Of a DNA stretch of 64,000 nucleotides, positions 47,320 to 56,569 are shown piece by piece. The stretch covers positions 5,022,001-5,086,000 of the forward strand of contig NZ_CP011072.1 in assembly GCF_001190925.1 (NCBI RefSeq). Direction: 5' to 3'. The stretch's first letter is position 1. Every line of letters starts with the position of its first letter. The position numbers and the translations under genes were made by a program. This DNA is from Azoarcus sp. CIB. Lineage in GTDB: Bacteria; Pseudomonadota; Gammaproteobacteria; Burkholderiales; Rhodocyclaceae. Under the pieces are notes generated by a model, which saw nothing but the letters and a program-made list of their open reading frames with translations, did no database searches and was not told the DNA's origin.

Positions 47320-48414
47320 ATGGACGGGACGACGAGGGACAGCGACTTCGCGCTGCGGCTGATCGCATGGCACCGCGGGTACGGGCGGCACGACCTGCCG
47401 TGGCAGAACACGCGCGACCCGTACCGCATCTGGCTGTCGGAGATCATGCTGCAGCAGACGCAGGTGGATACGGTGATCCCGTACTACGCGCGCTTCCTCG
47501 TTCGCTTCCCGGACCTCGCGCGCCTCGCCGCCGCGCCGGTGGACGACGTGCTCGCGCTATGGAGCGGGCTGGGCTACTACGCGCGGGCGCGCAACCTGCA
47601 CCAGGCTGCGCAGGCGGTGATGACGCGGCACGGCGGCGAATTCCCGCACTGCGCCGCGGAGATCGCGGAACTGCCCGGCATCGGCCGCTCGACCGCGGCG
47701 GCGATCGCGGCCTTCGCGTTCGGCGAGCGCGCGGCGATCCTCGACGGCAACGTCAAGCGCGTGCTGTGCCGCGTGTTCGGCATCGACGGCTTTCCCGGCG
47801 AGCGCGCGGTCGAGCAGCGCCTGTGGACGCTCGCGGAGGAGCTGCTGCCGCAGACGGAGATCGGCACCTACATCCAGGCACAGATGGACCTCGGCGCGAC
47901 CCTGTGCACGCGCGGCCGCCCCGCCTGCGGACGTTGCCCGATGGCGGAGATCTGCGTCGCGCTGCGTGAGGACCGCGTCGGCGAATTGCCCGCGGCGCGC
48001 CCGAAGAAGGCCGTACCGCAGCGCCATGCGCGCGTCGCGGTGATCGTGACCGACGGGGAGGTGCTGCTCGAACGCCGGCCGCCGACGGGGATCTGGGGCG
48101 GATTACTCGCGCTGCCGGAGATTCCGGAGGGTGCCGCCGATGTGGCGTGCTGGGTCACGGCCCGCCACGGCCTCACCGCGCATGCAACACGCCCGCTGAC
48201 GGTGCTGAACCATGCCTTCACCCATTTCCGCCTGGAGATGACGCCCGTGCTCGTCGAGGTCGACGGCCGCGGACGCGTCGCGGCGGACGAGGGCCACCGC
48301 TGGCTGGCGCTCGACGCGCTCGCGGACGCGGGTCTGCCGACGCCGGTGCGGCGCATCCTCGCGGATTTCGTCGACGGGCCGAAGGAGACGCCGCAGCGCG
48401 AGCTGCCCTTGTGA
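47320..48414 (+). CDS. mutY: Adenine DNA glycosylase
   Basis: 364 residues from the ATG at 47320 (GGGGAAGG upstream). The glycosylase domain has LSEIMLQQTQVDTVIPYY with the catalytic Glu, the helix-hairpin-helix ELPGIGRSTAAAI with the following conserved Asp (AILDGNVKRVL), and an iron-sulfur cluster CTRGRPACGRCPMAEIC (four Cys). A C-terminal NUDIX-like 8-oxoG recognition domain follows (about 240-350). It removes adenine opposite 8-oxoguanine. Length and domain set are normal for the family. It diverges from the flavin reductase gene and is followed by a dispersed repeat. Confidence 0.94.
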   Translation: MDGTTRDSDFALRLIAWHRGYGRHDLPWQNTRDPYRIWLSEIMLQQTQVDTVIPYYARFLVRFPDLARLAAAPVDDVLALWSGLGYYARARNLHQAAQAVMTRHGGEFPHCAAEIAELPGIGRSTAAAIAAFAFGERAAILDGNVKRVLCRVFGIDGFPGERAVEQRLWTLAEELLPQTEIGTYIQAQMDLGATLCTRGRPACGRCPMAEICVALREDRVGELPAARPKKAVPQRHARVAVIVTDGEVLLERRPPTGIWGGLLALPEIPEGAADVACWVTARHGLTAHATRPLTVLNHAFTHFRLEMTPVLVEVDGRGRVAADEGHRWLALDALADAGLPTPVRRILADFVDGPKETPQRELPL

Positions 48415-48418
48415 GCGC

Positions 48419-48510
48419 CGTAGGGCGGATGAGCCGAAGGCGTTATCCGCCGAATGCGCAGTATCCACGGTATGCATGCGGCGGAAGGCGCTTCGCTTTT
48501 CCGCCCTACG
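48419..48510. repeat. Dispersed REP-like element, copy 1
   Basis: Terminal inverted repeats CGTAGGGCGGA and its complement (TCCGCCCTACG) enclose about 92 bases with inner GAGCCGAAGGCG and GGCGCTTCG motifs. A second, related element is at 58668-58764. It lies just after mutY, between convergent genes. Confidence 0.7.
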
Positions 48511-48531
48511 ACTCAGCGGCGCCGCCGTGCC

Positions 48532-49164
48532 TCAGCTGCCCTTCCCCGGCTTCATGCGCTCCGCGAGCAGGCCGCGCTGATCGAGGAACTGGCGGACGAT
48601 CTCCAGCCGGTCGCCCGGGTTGTCCAGCTCGAGCAGCGCTTGCTTGGCCTGTGCGGGGATCGGCAGCACCTCTGCAAAGCGCAGGCCGACCCAGTTCGCG
48701 TCGTCGAAAGCGTGCGGGGCGGAAAAACGTCCGGCGCCGGCATCCTCGACGATCGCGCGCAGCAGCGCGACCAGCGGCAGGCAGTTGTCTGGAATGGCCC
48801 GGTGCGGCGCTTCGGCGAGCCATTCGACTTCGCCGAGCAGCAGGTTGTTGGCGCCGAGTTCGGAGCGCAGGACACGGTAGCGGCACTCGCCGCGCACGAC
48901 GAGGTCGAGCGTGCCGGGTTTGGCCATGTCCCATTCGACGATGCGCGCGCTCACGCCGACCTCGTAGGGCCGCGCCGGCGCACCGACCTCGCGGCCTTCC
49001 GCGATCAGGTTCACGCCGAACACCGAGCCGTCCTTCAGGCAGCGCGTCGCGAGGTCCATGTAGCGCGCCTCGAACACGTGCAGCGGCAGCAGCGCGCCGG
49101 GGAAGAGCACCGTCTGCAGCGGAAAAAGGGGTAACGGCGGCGACAACAGCCCGGCGTCCTCCAT
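48532..49164 (-). CDS. LON N-terminal (PUA-like) domain protein
   Basis: 210 residues: LPLFPLQTVLFPGALLPLHVFEARYMDLATRCLKDGSVFGVNLIAEGREVG is the LON substrate-binding domain, followed by VEWDMAKPGTLDLVVRGECRYRVL and a helical C-terminal half (VGLRFAEVLPIPAQAKQALLELDNPGDRLEIVRQFL). No AAA ATPase or protease domain is attached. Stand-alone LON-domain proteins are common in proteobacteria; role unclear. Start and stop overlap with ubiX by one base, so the two are co-transcribed. Confidence 0.85.
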   Translation of the reverse strand: MEDAGLLSPPLPLFPLQTVLFPGALLPLHVFEARYMDLATRCLKDGSVFGVNLIAEGREVGAPARPYEVGVSARIVEWDMAKPGTLDLVVRGECRYRVLRSELGANNLLLGEVEWLAEAPHRAIPDNCLPLVALLRAIVEDAGAGRFSAPHAFDDANWVGLRFAEVLPIPAQAKQALLELDNPGDRLEIVRQFLDQRGLLAERMKPGKGS

Positions 49165-49796
49165 CACGCGCCCTCCCCGCCCGTCTCGCCCCAGCGCTGC
49201 ATCAGGCGGTGCGGCACGCGGATCTGGTCGAGCACGCGCGCGACGACGAAATCGACCATCTCCCCGACCGTCTGCGGGTGGTTGTAGAAGCCGGGGCTGG
49301 GCGGCAGGATCACGACCCCCAGGCGCGCGAGCTTGAGCATGTTCTCCAGATGGATCGCCGAGAACGGCGTCTCGCGCGGCACCAGCACGAGCTTGCGCCC
49401 TTCCTTGATCGCGACGTCGGCGGCGCGCTCGATGAGGTTCTGGCTGAGGCCGGCGGCGATCGCGGCGAGCGTGCCCATCGTGCATGGGCACACGACCATC
49501 GCGTCGGCGGGGTTGGAGCCGGAGGCGAGCGGCGCGAACCATTCCTCGCGACCGAACACGCGCAGCTGGCCTTCCGCGGCCCCGAAACGCGCGGAGAGCT
49601 GCGCCTCGACCTCGGCCGGGCGCGAGGGCAGCTCGAGGTTCATCTCCTGGCGTGCGACGATCTGCGCGACCTGCGAGTACAGCAGCCACACCTTGCAGCC
49701 GGCCGCGAGCAGGCAGTCGACGAGACGCATCCCGTAGGGCATGCCCGAGGCGCCAGTGAAGGCGACGGCGACGGTCTGCGGGACGGGATGGCTCAT
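49164..49796 (-). CDS. ubiX: Flavin prenyltransferase UbiX
   Basis: 210 residues from the ATG at 49796: VAVAFTGASGMPYGMRLVDCLLAAGCKVWLLYS (about 9-41) is the flavin-binding GASG motif of UbiX/Pad1, with VVCPCTMGTLAAIAAGLSQNLIERAADVAIKEGRKLVLVPRETPFSAIHLENM (about 100-152) carrying the conserved MGT and RETP residues. It makes prenylated FMN for UbiD-type decarboxylases in ubiquinone synthesis or aromatic acid metabolism. The ATP-independent family length is normal. No ubiD gene is nearby. It overlaps the LON-domain gene by one base. Confidence 0.93.
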   Translation of the reverse strand: MSHPVPQTVAVAFTGASGMPYGMRLVDCLLAAGCKVWLLYSQVAQIVARQEMNLELPSRPAEVEAQLSARFGAAEGQLRVFGREEWFAPLASGSNPADAMVVCPCTMGTLAAIAAGLSQNLIERAADVAIKEGRKLVLVPRETPFSAIHLENMLKLARLGVVILPPSPGFYNHPQTVGEMVDFVVARVLDQIRVPHRLMQRWGETGGEGA

Positions 49797-49822
49797 CGGG
49801 ACGGTGTTCTCACTGCGGGTAC

Positions 49823-50983
49823 TCACTTCAGGTAGTCGGTCAGGATCACCCAGCGGCCATCCCGGATCTGCGCGATGCGGCCGTGGCGGTTGCCGAGATG
49901 GTCGTCGCGAGTGAAACGATACTCCGGGCCGCCGAAGAAGTCGCGCGGGGTGTGCAGCGACTCCAGCGCGGCGGTGAAACGCTCGACGGTGAGCTCGCGC
50001 CCGGCCTTGTCGGCGGCTTTCACGAACAGGTCGGCGACGCCGTAGCCCATCACGCTCCACACGTTGGGCGCGGCGCCGAAGCGCTCGCGGTAGCGGCGGA
50101 TCCAGTCCGCGAGCTGGCCGTTCGCACCGGCCTCGTAGGGATGCGGCAGCACGGTCACGCCGTACAGCCCCTCGACCGCCTTGCCGCCCAGCTCGTGCGT
50201 CTGCGCCGAATAACCCGACGCGGTGACCAGCATGTCGACGTTCCAGCCGGTGCGGCGCGCCTCGGCGACGGCCGCGACGGTCTCGCGCACGACCGTCGCG
50301 AGCACGACGAAGTCGCAGCCCGCGCCGCGCAGGCGCGCGATCTGGCTGGAGAAGTCGGTCGCGCCGCGCTTGTAGCTGGTCTTCTCGACGAGCGGCTGCG
50401 CGAGCTTCGCCAGGCCCGCCGCGACGCCCTTCATCACCTCCAGGCCGTAGTCGTCATCCTGGTATAGCAGGCAGGTCTTGCGGTAGCCGTGCGTCTGCAC
50501 CATGTGGCGCGTCGCCGCGTCCATGTAGTCCTGGTAGGGCGCGAACATCTGGAACTTCAGCGGGTGGCGCGGCGAGTAGGTCGATTCGTGCGGCGAGAAC
50601 GGGAAGAGGTGCGGCCGGCCGGCGTCGACGATCAGCGGCATCGTCGCCATCACGACCGGCGTGCCGAGATTCGCGAGGAAGGCGAAGACCTTGTCACGCT
50701 GGATCAGCTTTCGCGCCGCGAGCACGCCCTTCTTCGGGTCGTAGCCGGCGTCCTCGACGACGAGGCGCAGCTTGCGGCCGTGCACGCCGCCGGCGGCGTT
50801 GGCGTCGTCGAAGCGCATCTGCATGCCGTCGCGCACCGGCACGCCGAGCAGCGCGATCGGGCCCGACAGGTCCTGGATGCTGCCGACGACGACCTCGCGC
50901 TCGCCGACGCCCGGAGCCTGCGCCGCGGCAACGCCGGCGACGGCCAGGAGCAGCGGGGCAAGGATGCGGCGGATGAGCTTCAT
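49823..50983 (-). CDS. ABC transporter substrate-binding protein (branched-chain amino acid type)
   Basis: 386 residues with a signal peptide (LIRRILAPLLLAVAGVAAAQA) and the Leu/Ile/Val-binding fold: VVVGSIQDLSGPIALLGVPVRDGMQMRFDDANAAGGVHGRKLRLVVEDAGYDP (about 31-83), YQDDDYGLEVMKG and DFSSQIARLRGAGCDFVVLATV. It binds a ligand in the periplasm for a LivHM-type permease. Permease genes livH and livM are encoded 3.6 kb away beyond a signalling gene, so the link is plausible but not an operon. The ligand is unknown and may be an aromatic compound. Confidence 0.88.
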   Translation of the reverse strand: MKLIRRILAPLLLAVAGVAAAQAPGVGEREVVVGSIQDLSGPIALLGVPVRDGMQMRFDDANAAGGVHGRKLRLVVEDAGYDPKKGVLAARKLIQRDKVFAFLANLGTPVVMATMPLIVDAGRPHLFPFSPHESTYSPRHPLKFQMFAPYQDYMDAATRHMVQTHGYRKTCLLYQDDDYGLEVMKGVAAGLAKLAQPLVEKTSYKRGATDFSSQIARLRGAGCDFVVLATVVRETVAAVAEARRTGWNVDMLVTASGYSAQTHELGGKAVEGLYGVTVLPHPYEAGANGQLADWIRRYRERFGAAPNVWSVMGYGVADLFVKAADKAGRELTVERFTAALESLHTPRDFFGGPEYRFTRDDHLGNRHGRIAQIRDGRWVILTDYLK

Positions 50984-51024
50984 GGATCCTCCCAGCGCGG
51001 CCAGCGGCGCCCAAAAAGGGGCGA

Positions 51025-54000
51025 TTATCCGTGAAGCACGCCCTCAGCCGCCATGCGCAGCGCGAGGTCCGCCGCCGCCATCGGTCGGCCGATCAGGTAG
51101 CCCTGCAGGCAATCGCAGCCCAGACGACGCAGAAAGTCGCGCTGCGCTTCCGACTCGACCCCTTCCGCCGTGACCCTGAGGTCCAGGCTGTGCGCCATGT
51201 TGATGATCGCCTCGACCAGACTCGCATCGCTGCGGTCGTCGGGGCAGTCGCGCACGAAGCTGCGGTCGATCTTCACGACATCGACCGGGAAGCGCTTGAG
51301 GTAGGACAGCGACGAGAAGCCGGTACCGAAGTCGTCGAGCGAATAGGCAATGCCCTGGCCGTTGATCTCACGCATGCGCGCCTCGGCCTCTTCGCTGCTG
51401 TCCATCAGCACCGATTCGGTGATCTCCAGCATCAGGTGCTCGTGGCCGTCCGCCGCGCCCGACAACAGCGAGCGCACGAGCTCGGGCAGGCCGGGCTCGC
51501 GGAACTGCACGCCGGACACGTTGACCGCCATGCGCAGTGCCGGGTAGCCCGCCTCGCGCCACGCGTGCGACTGGCGCACCGCCTCGCGCAGCGCCCATGC
51601 GCCGATCGGCACGATCAGGCCGCAGTCTTCGGCCACTGCGATGAAATCGCCCGGCGACACCAGCCCGCGCCGCGGATGCTGCCAGCGGATCAGTGCCTCG
51701 GCGCCGACGATGTGCCCGCTCGCGGCTTCCACGATGGGCTGGTAGTGCAGCACGAATTGCTGCTGCTCGATCGCGATGCGCAGGTCGTTCTCGAGCTGCA
51801 CGCGCGCCAAGGCATCGGCCTGCATGTGGTGCGCATAGAACTGCGCGCGGTTCTTGCCCGCCTGCTTGGCCTTGTACATCGCGATGTCCGCGTTGCGCAG
51901 CAAGGTCTGCACGTCCGCGCCGTCGTCGGGAAAGACCGTGATGCCAATGCTGCCGGAGATGTGATGGCGGGCATTGCTCAGCAGGAAGGGCTCGCGCAGC
52001 ACCGCGACGAGCTTCTCGGCGACCACGTGCAGATCCTCCATGTCGCGCTGGTCGTGCAGGTCGTTCACGACCACCGTGAATTCGTCCCCGCCCAGGCGCG
52101 CCACCGTGTCCTGCTCGCGCACGCTGGCCTTGAGGCGACGCGCGACCTCAACCAGCATCTCGTCGCCGACGTCGTGCCCGAACGAATCGTTGATCCACTT
52201 GAAGCCGTCGAGGTCGAGGAACATCAGGCCGACCTTGCCGTCGTGCCGCCGCGCCTGCGCCAGCGCGTGCTCCAGCCGATCCTGCAGCAGGCTGCGATTG
52301 GCCAGGCCGGTGAGCGTATCGAAATTCGCTTGGTGCCAGATCGCCTCCTCCTGCTGCTTGCGCTCGGTGATGTCGCTGAACAGCGAGACATACTCGGCGA
52401 TCGTGCCATCGTCGTTGCGCACCGCGGTGATCGTGAGCCACTGCGGATAGATCTCGCCGTTCTTGCGCCGGTTCCAGATCTCGCCCTCCCACGCGCCGCC
52501 TTCGGCGAGACGGCTCCACATCGTGCCGAAGAAAGCCGGGTCGTGGCGCCCGGACTTGAACATCGACGAGCGGTGGCCGATGACCTCGTCGACCGCATAG
52601 CCGGTGATCGCGCAGAAGGCCGGATTCACCGAGGTGATCACCCCCTGTGCGTCGGTCGTCATGATCGCCTGGCTCGATGCGTTGTACACCACCAGGGCCT
52701 CGCGCATGCGCTCCTCGTAGCGGCGCCGTTCGGTCACGTCCTGCACGATCGAATACAGCAGGCTGCGCCCGCCGAGCTCGATCGGACCGCTCGCGACCTC
52801 GACGTCGCGCACCTCGCCGCTGGCGAGGCGATGGCGGAACTGGAAGAAGTCCGCCGCGCGCGCCCGCGCCCTGGCCATCTCGTGCAGCACCTCCTCGCGC
52901 GACAGGGCATTGATGTCCGAGATCTGCATGCGCGTCAGCGCCGCATGGTCGTAACCGTAATACGCACACGCCTTGTCGTTCGCATCGACAATGGCGCCGT
53001 CGGCCGGGTCGATCACCAGCATCACCACCCGGCTGTTGGCGAACAGCGCCCGATAGCGCGTCTCGCTCTCGGACAGCGCGCGCTCCATGCGCACGCGCTC
53101 GGTGATGTCGCGCGCCAGCGCGATGAAGCCCGCGGGGCCGTCGGCATCGTTCAGCCGGCTGATCGAGGCGCTGAAGTAATGCACGCCGTCGGCCAGCTCG
53201 AGCGCATATTCGGTCTGCCGCGGCACCCCGTCGACCGCGATCGCGTCGATGGTCGCGTCGAACTTCGCCGCGACCTCGGGCGGCACCGTCTGCGCATAGG
53301 GGCGCCCGACCAGTTCCTCGACCGGGGCGGCGAGCAGCCGCGGTTCCGGCGCATGGCACTCCACGACCCGCCTGTCCTTGTCGATCAGCAGCATCTTGTC
53401 GGGAAGCGACGTGATCAGCGCCGCCAGCCGCGCCTCGCGCGCCGCCAGCTCCGCCGTGCGCTCAGCGACGAGCCCCTTCAGGGCGCTGTGGTGCTCGCGC
53501 AGCTGCATCAGGGTGGTCGCCAGCCAGCCCAGCGCAAAGCACAGTATGGTCGCCACGGCGAGCTCGAAGGGCAGGCCAGAATCGTCCTTCCACCCGCCGA
53601 CCGGCGCCACGCCCAGCGTCCACACCCCGTTCGGAACCTCGATCTCATGCTCGACCGGCTCGACCAGAGGCCGGGCGGACGAGGCGGCGATGACCTGCCT
53701 CGCCCCCGTATCCGGATGGGTGCGCCACAGCTCGTAATCGAAGCCGTACTTCTCGACCGAAGGCAGCAGCGCCGTCGTCAGCACGTCGGGAAAACGGATC
53801 ACCACTGCGACGAAGCCCCAGAACGCCTGACGCCCGTTCTCGTCCGGCAGGTACACCGGCAGACGTCCGATCGCGCCGACGCCACCCTGCTTCAGCGGGA
53901 AGGGGCCGGCCAGTGTCAGCTTGCCGGTGTCGCGTGCGAGAAAAGCCTCGCGGTTGCGCGTCGGATCGGCCAGCAGGTCGTGTCCGATGACGCCGGCGTT

Positions 54001-54357
54001 CTCGGCCAGCGGCACGATCTGTCGCACCACACCGGCCGGCGCGAGCGCCAGCGCCGAGGCTCCTTGGTAGAACGGCAGCATCTGCTCCGCCAGGGTGTCG
54101 AAATTCGGGATGCTGCCCTCGCCCTGACGCACCAGCGCCGCCAACGCATAGGTCACCGCCAGCGCGTGCTCGATGTTGCTGCGCAGGTCCTGCGCCTCGT
54201 CGAACAGCGTGTTCGTCACCTCCGCGCGGCGGACCGCTTGCCGCTGACGCTCGAAACCCGAAATCAGCACGGCCGAGACGAGCGCGGTCACGAGGAAAAC
54301 GAGCAGGCCGATCAGCAGCGAGCGCTGCCGGCGCGCGAGCACCGACAGGCTGGTCAT
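51025..54357 (-). CDS. Membrane GGDEF-EAL protein with CHASE and PAS sensor domains
   Basis: About 1110 residues. TM1 near 14-36 (LLIGLLVFLVTALVSAVLIS), a periplasmic CHASE-type domain (about 70-250), TM2 near 275-295, three PAS domains (about 310-690), then GGDEF with RLGGDEFTVVV (intact active site) and EAL with VGAEALIRWQHPRRG and DDFGTGFSSLSYLKRFPVDVVKIDRSFV (intact). It can in principle make and break cyclic di-GMP in response to an outside signal. The ATG at 54357 is my choice because it puts TM1 close to the N-terminus; the frame continues upstream by 42 codons. Confidence 0.9.
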   Translation of the reverse strand: MTSLSVLARRQRSLLIGLLVFLVTALVSAVLISGFERQRQAVRRAEVTNTLFDEAQDLRSNIEHALAVTYALAALVRQGEGSIPNFDTLAEQMLPFYQGASALALAPAGVVRQIVPLAENAGVIGHDLLADPTRNREAFLARDTGKLTLAGPFPLKQGGVGAIGRLPVYLPDENGRQAFWGFVAVVIRFPDVLTTALLPSVEKYGFDYELWRTHPDTGARQVIAASSARPLVEPVEHEIEVPNGVWTLGVAPVGGWKDDSGLPFELAVATILCFALGWLATTLMQLREHHSALKGLVAERTAELAAREARLAALITSLPDKMLLIDKDRRVVECHAPEPRLLAAPVEELVGRPYAQTVPPEVAAKFDATIDAIAVDGVPRQTEYALELADGVHYFSASISRLNDADGPAGFIALARDITERVRMERALSESETRYRALFANSRVVMLVIDPADGAIVDANDKACAYYGYDHAALTRMQISDINALSREEVLHEMARARARAADFFQFRHRLASGEVRDVEVASGPIELGGRSLLYSIVQDVTERRRYEERMREALVVYNASSQAIMTTDAQGVITSVNPAFCAITGYAVDEVIGHRSSMFKSGRHDPAFFGTMWSRLAEGGAWEGEIWNRRKNGEIYPQWLTITAVRNDDGTIAEYVSLFSDITERKQQEEAIWHQANFDTLTGLANRSLLQDRLEHALAQARRHDGKVGLMFLDLDGFKWINDSFGHDVGDEMLVEVARRLKASVREQDTVARLGGDEFTVVVNDLHDQRDMEDLHVVAEKLVAVLREPFLLSNARHHISGSIGITVFPDDGADVQTLLRNADIAMYKAKQAGKNRAQFYAHHMQADALARVQLENDLRIAIEQQQFVLHYQPIVEAASGHIVGAEALIRWQHPRRGLVSPGDFIAVAEDCGLIVPIGAWALREAVRQSHAWREAGYPALRMAVNVSGVQFREPGLPELVRSLLSGAADGHEHLMLEITESVLMDSSEEAEARMREINGQGIAYSLDDFGTGFSSLSYLKRFPVDVVKIDRSFVRDCPDDRSDASLVEAIINMAHSLDLRVTAEGVESEAQRDFLRRLGCDCLQGYLIGRPMAAADLALRMAAEGVLHG

Positions 54358-54553
54358 CGCCGCCTCGATCCCGCCCTTGTCCGCCAGCAGGCGGACTGGG
54401 CGGAGCTGGCGGTCGCGGGACGACGCGTGCCCGGGACACCGATCATGCTTGCAGGCCTCCCGTAGCCATTGAAATGTAAGCAAATGCTAACGCCAGCACG
54501 CCTGTTCTACCAGTGAACGGCTGCACGCTCACGGCGCGGGACACCTCCGCCGC

Positions 54554-55516
54554 TCAGCGCGATCCGGCCAGGCCACCGGGGCGCAGCAGCACCAGAACGA
54601 CCAGCACCCCACCGAACAGCGCAGTCTCGATGCCCGCGGCGCCCGCCAAACCCGGCGGCAGACGTTCGACCGCGAGCGACACCGCCTGCGGCAGCGCAAC
54701 GACCACCAGCGCGCCCCACAGCGCTCCGGCGAGGTGGCGCGCGCCGCCGATGAAGGCCAGCATCAGCAACTCGAAGGACAACGTCAACCCGAACTGTTCC
54801 GGGCTCACGAAACCGATCCAGTGCGCATACAGCGCGCCGGCCAACCCGGACAGCCCGCCACCCAGCACGAAGGCAAGCGTTTTCGCGTGCGCGACGTCGA
54901 TGCCGGCCGCCGCCGCGGCGACCTCGTCCTCGCGAACCGCGCGCCACGCCCGCCCCAGCCGCGACGCCACCCAGCGCCGGCAGGCGAGCCACGCCATCAC
55001 TAGCGCGACGCCACCGACCAGCGCCTGCGCAAGGGACGTGTTCGCCACCCATCCGCCGAGCACCAGCGGCGGCACCGCGAGGCCCGCCGCGCCGCCGGTC
55101 AGCGACTCCCAGCGCACCAACCCCTCCTCGACGACCTGCGCGAAGGCCAGCGTGCTCATCGCGAAGTACAGCCCGCCCAGGCGCCGTGCCGGCAGGCTCG
55201 CCAACCACCCGCCGACCGCGCCGAGCGCGACGGCCACTGCCAGCGACAGCGGCGCCGGCACCCCGCGCAGCACGAGCAGCGCCTGCGCGTAGGCCCCGAG
55301 CCCGAGCAGGGCGCCCTGCCCCAGCGAAACCTGGCCGCACTGGCCCACCACGAGGATCACGCCCAACCCGGCGATCGCCCAGGTCGAAACGAAGGCCGCC
55401 TGCGCAAGGGCGTAGTCCGCACCCAGTGCCCACACCGCGAGCGCAGCAAGGACCACGATCGCAGCCGCCGCGGCGAGCGCGCGCGGGCTCCGGGTGTCGC
55501 CCTCCGCCGGACTCAC
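54554..55516 (-). CDS. livM: Branched-chain amino acid ABC permease LivM-type
   Basis: 320 residues starting at the GTG at 55516, which overlaps the livH stop as GTGA. Eight or more membrane segments and the LivM signature GQVSLGQGALLGLGAYAQALLVLRG (about 60-85) and EDEVAAAAAGIDVAHAKTLAFVLGGGLSGLAGALYAHW (about 190-228, the EAA loop). It forms a heterodimeric inner-membrane channel with LivH. Genes for the ATPases LivG and LivF, which usually follow, are absent: the next gene downstream is the GGDEF-EAL gene on the same strand. Confidence 0.88.
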   Translation of the reverse strand: MSPAEGDTRSPRALAAAAAIVVLAALAVWALGADYALAQAAFVSTWAIAGLGVILVVGQCGQVSLGQGALLGLGAYAQALLVLRGVPAPLSLAVAVALGAVGGWLASLPARRLGGLYFAMSTLAFAQVVEEGLVRWESLTGGAAGLAVPPLVLGGWVANTSLAQALVGGVALVMAWLACRRWVASRLGRAWRAVREDEVAAAAAGIDVAHAKTLAFVLGGGLSGLAGALYAHWIGFVSPEQFGLTLSFELLMLAFIGGARHLAGALWGALVVVALPQAVSLAVERLPPGLAGAAGIETALFGGVLVVLVLLRPGGLAGSR

Positions 55517-56394
55517 GGCCGCCCCCGCAGGCCGGCCGCGAAGCCGCCCGGAAACAGCAGCAGCACGGCCATCATCAGCACGTAGGGCACGACATCCTTC
55601 ACCCCTTCCGGCAGCGCCAGTCCCGCGAGCGCCTCGACGACGCCGAGGAACACCCCGCCCGCGAGCGCCCCCGGCAGGCTCGTCATACCGCCCAGCACCG
55701 CGGCCGGAAACGCCTTCAGCGCCACCAGCCCCATGTTCGGATGGACGAAAGTCACCGGCGCCAGCAGCACCCCCGCGACCGCGGCGAGTCCGGCGCCGAG
55801 CGCCCACGCCAGGGTGTGCATGCGCGCCACCGACACGCCCATCAGCGCAGCCACCCCGGCGTTCTCCGAACACGCGCGCAAGGCCAGCCCCGCGCGCGTG
55901 CGGCGGAAGAACAGCGTCAGCGCGCCGGCGAGCAGCGCGGTCGCCGCGATCACTGCAAGGTGCTCCGCCGCCAGGGCCGCGCCGCCCAGGCGCACGCTCT
56001 CGCCGGCGAAGGGCAGCGGCAGGCGGTGCATCGCGTGGCTCGCCGCCGGCACCGCCCCGACGGCGCCGCGCATCACCATCCCCAGCCCGAAGGTCAGCAA
56101 CAACGCCGTCAGGTGCCCGGGACCGAGCGTGCGGCGCAGCACCATGCGCTCGAGCAGCGCCCCGAAGGCCGCCATCGCGGCGACGCCGAGCACGACGGCG
56201 GCGGCGAGCGGCAGGCCGGCCGCCTCGTGCAACGCCAGCACCGCGAACGCCCCGAGCATGAGTAGTTCGCCCTGCATGAAGCTCACCGCCCCGGTCGCCT
56301 TGTAGATCAGCACGAAGGACAGCGCGACCAGCCCGTACACGCAGCCGGTCGCGACGCCGCTCGCGAGCACCTGGATCAGGGTCTGCACGGACAT
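55513..56394 (-). CDS. livH: Branched-chain amino acid ABC permease LivH-type
   Basis: 293 residues from the ATG at 56394: QTLIQVLASGVATGCVYGLVALSFVLIYKATGAVSFMQGELLMLGAF (about 4-50) is the LivH N-terminus, and LRACSENAGVAALMGVSVARMHTLAWALGAGLAAVAGVLLAP (about 175-215) is its EAA-type coupling loop. Eight membrane segments are visible. It is the first gene of a two-gene set with livM (four-base overlap). The ATPase genes are missing from the window. Confidence 0.88.
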   Translation of the reverse strand: MSVQTLIQVLASGVATGCVYGLVALSFVLIYKATGAVSFMQGELLMLGAFAVLALHEAAGLPLAAAVVLGVAAMAAFGALLERMVLRRTLGPGHLTALLLTFGLGMVMRGAVGAVPAASHAMHRLPLPFAGESVRLGGAALAAEHLAVIAATALLAGALTLFFRRTRAGLALRACSENAGVAALMGVSVARMHTLAWALGAGLAAVAGVLLAPVTFVHPNMGLVALKAFPAAVLGGMTSLPGALAGGVFLGVVEALAGLALPEGVKDVVPYVLMMAVLLLFPGGFAAGLRGRP

Positions 56395-56569
56395 CGATGC
56401 GGCGACAGGGCCGTGCCTGGTCGTGAGAAGGGCATGCGTTTTCCGGAAAAAGGGGGGCTGGAACGGCAGGGGCAAAGCGCGATTATGCCAAGCCCGTGCC
56501 AAGCCCGTGGCCAGCTCACGCTGCTCATGGCCGCTGCGGAACGCCGCGATGCGATGCTATGCTCGCCCG

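Noticed and set aside
51031-54465. A plus-strand open frame of over 1100 codons opposite the GGDEF-EAL gene
   Set aside because: It is the antisense of a well-supported gene. High GC makes long antisense frames common, and the translation is arginine/histidine-rich without domains.
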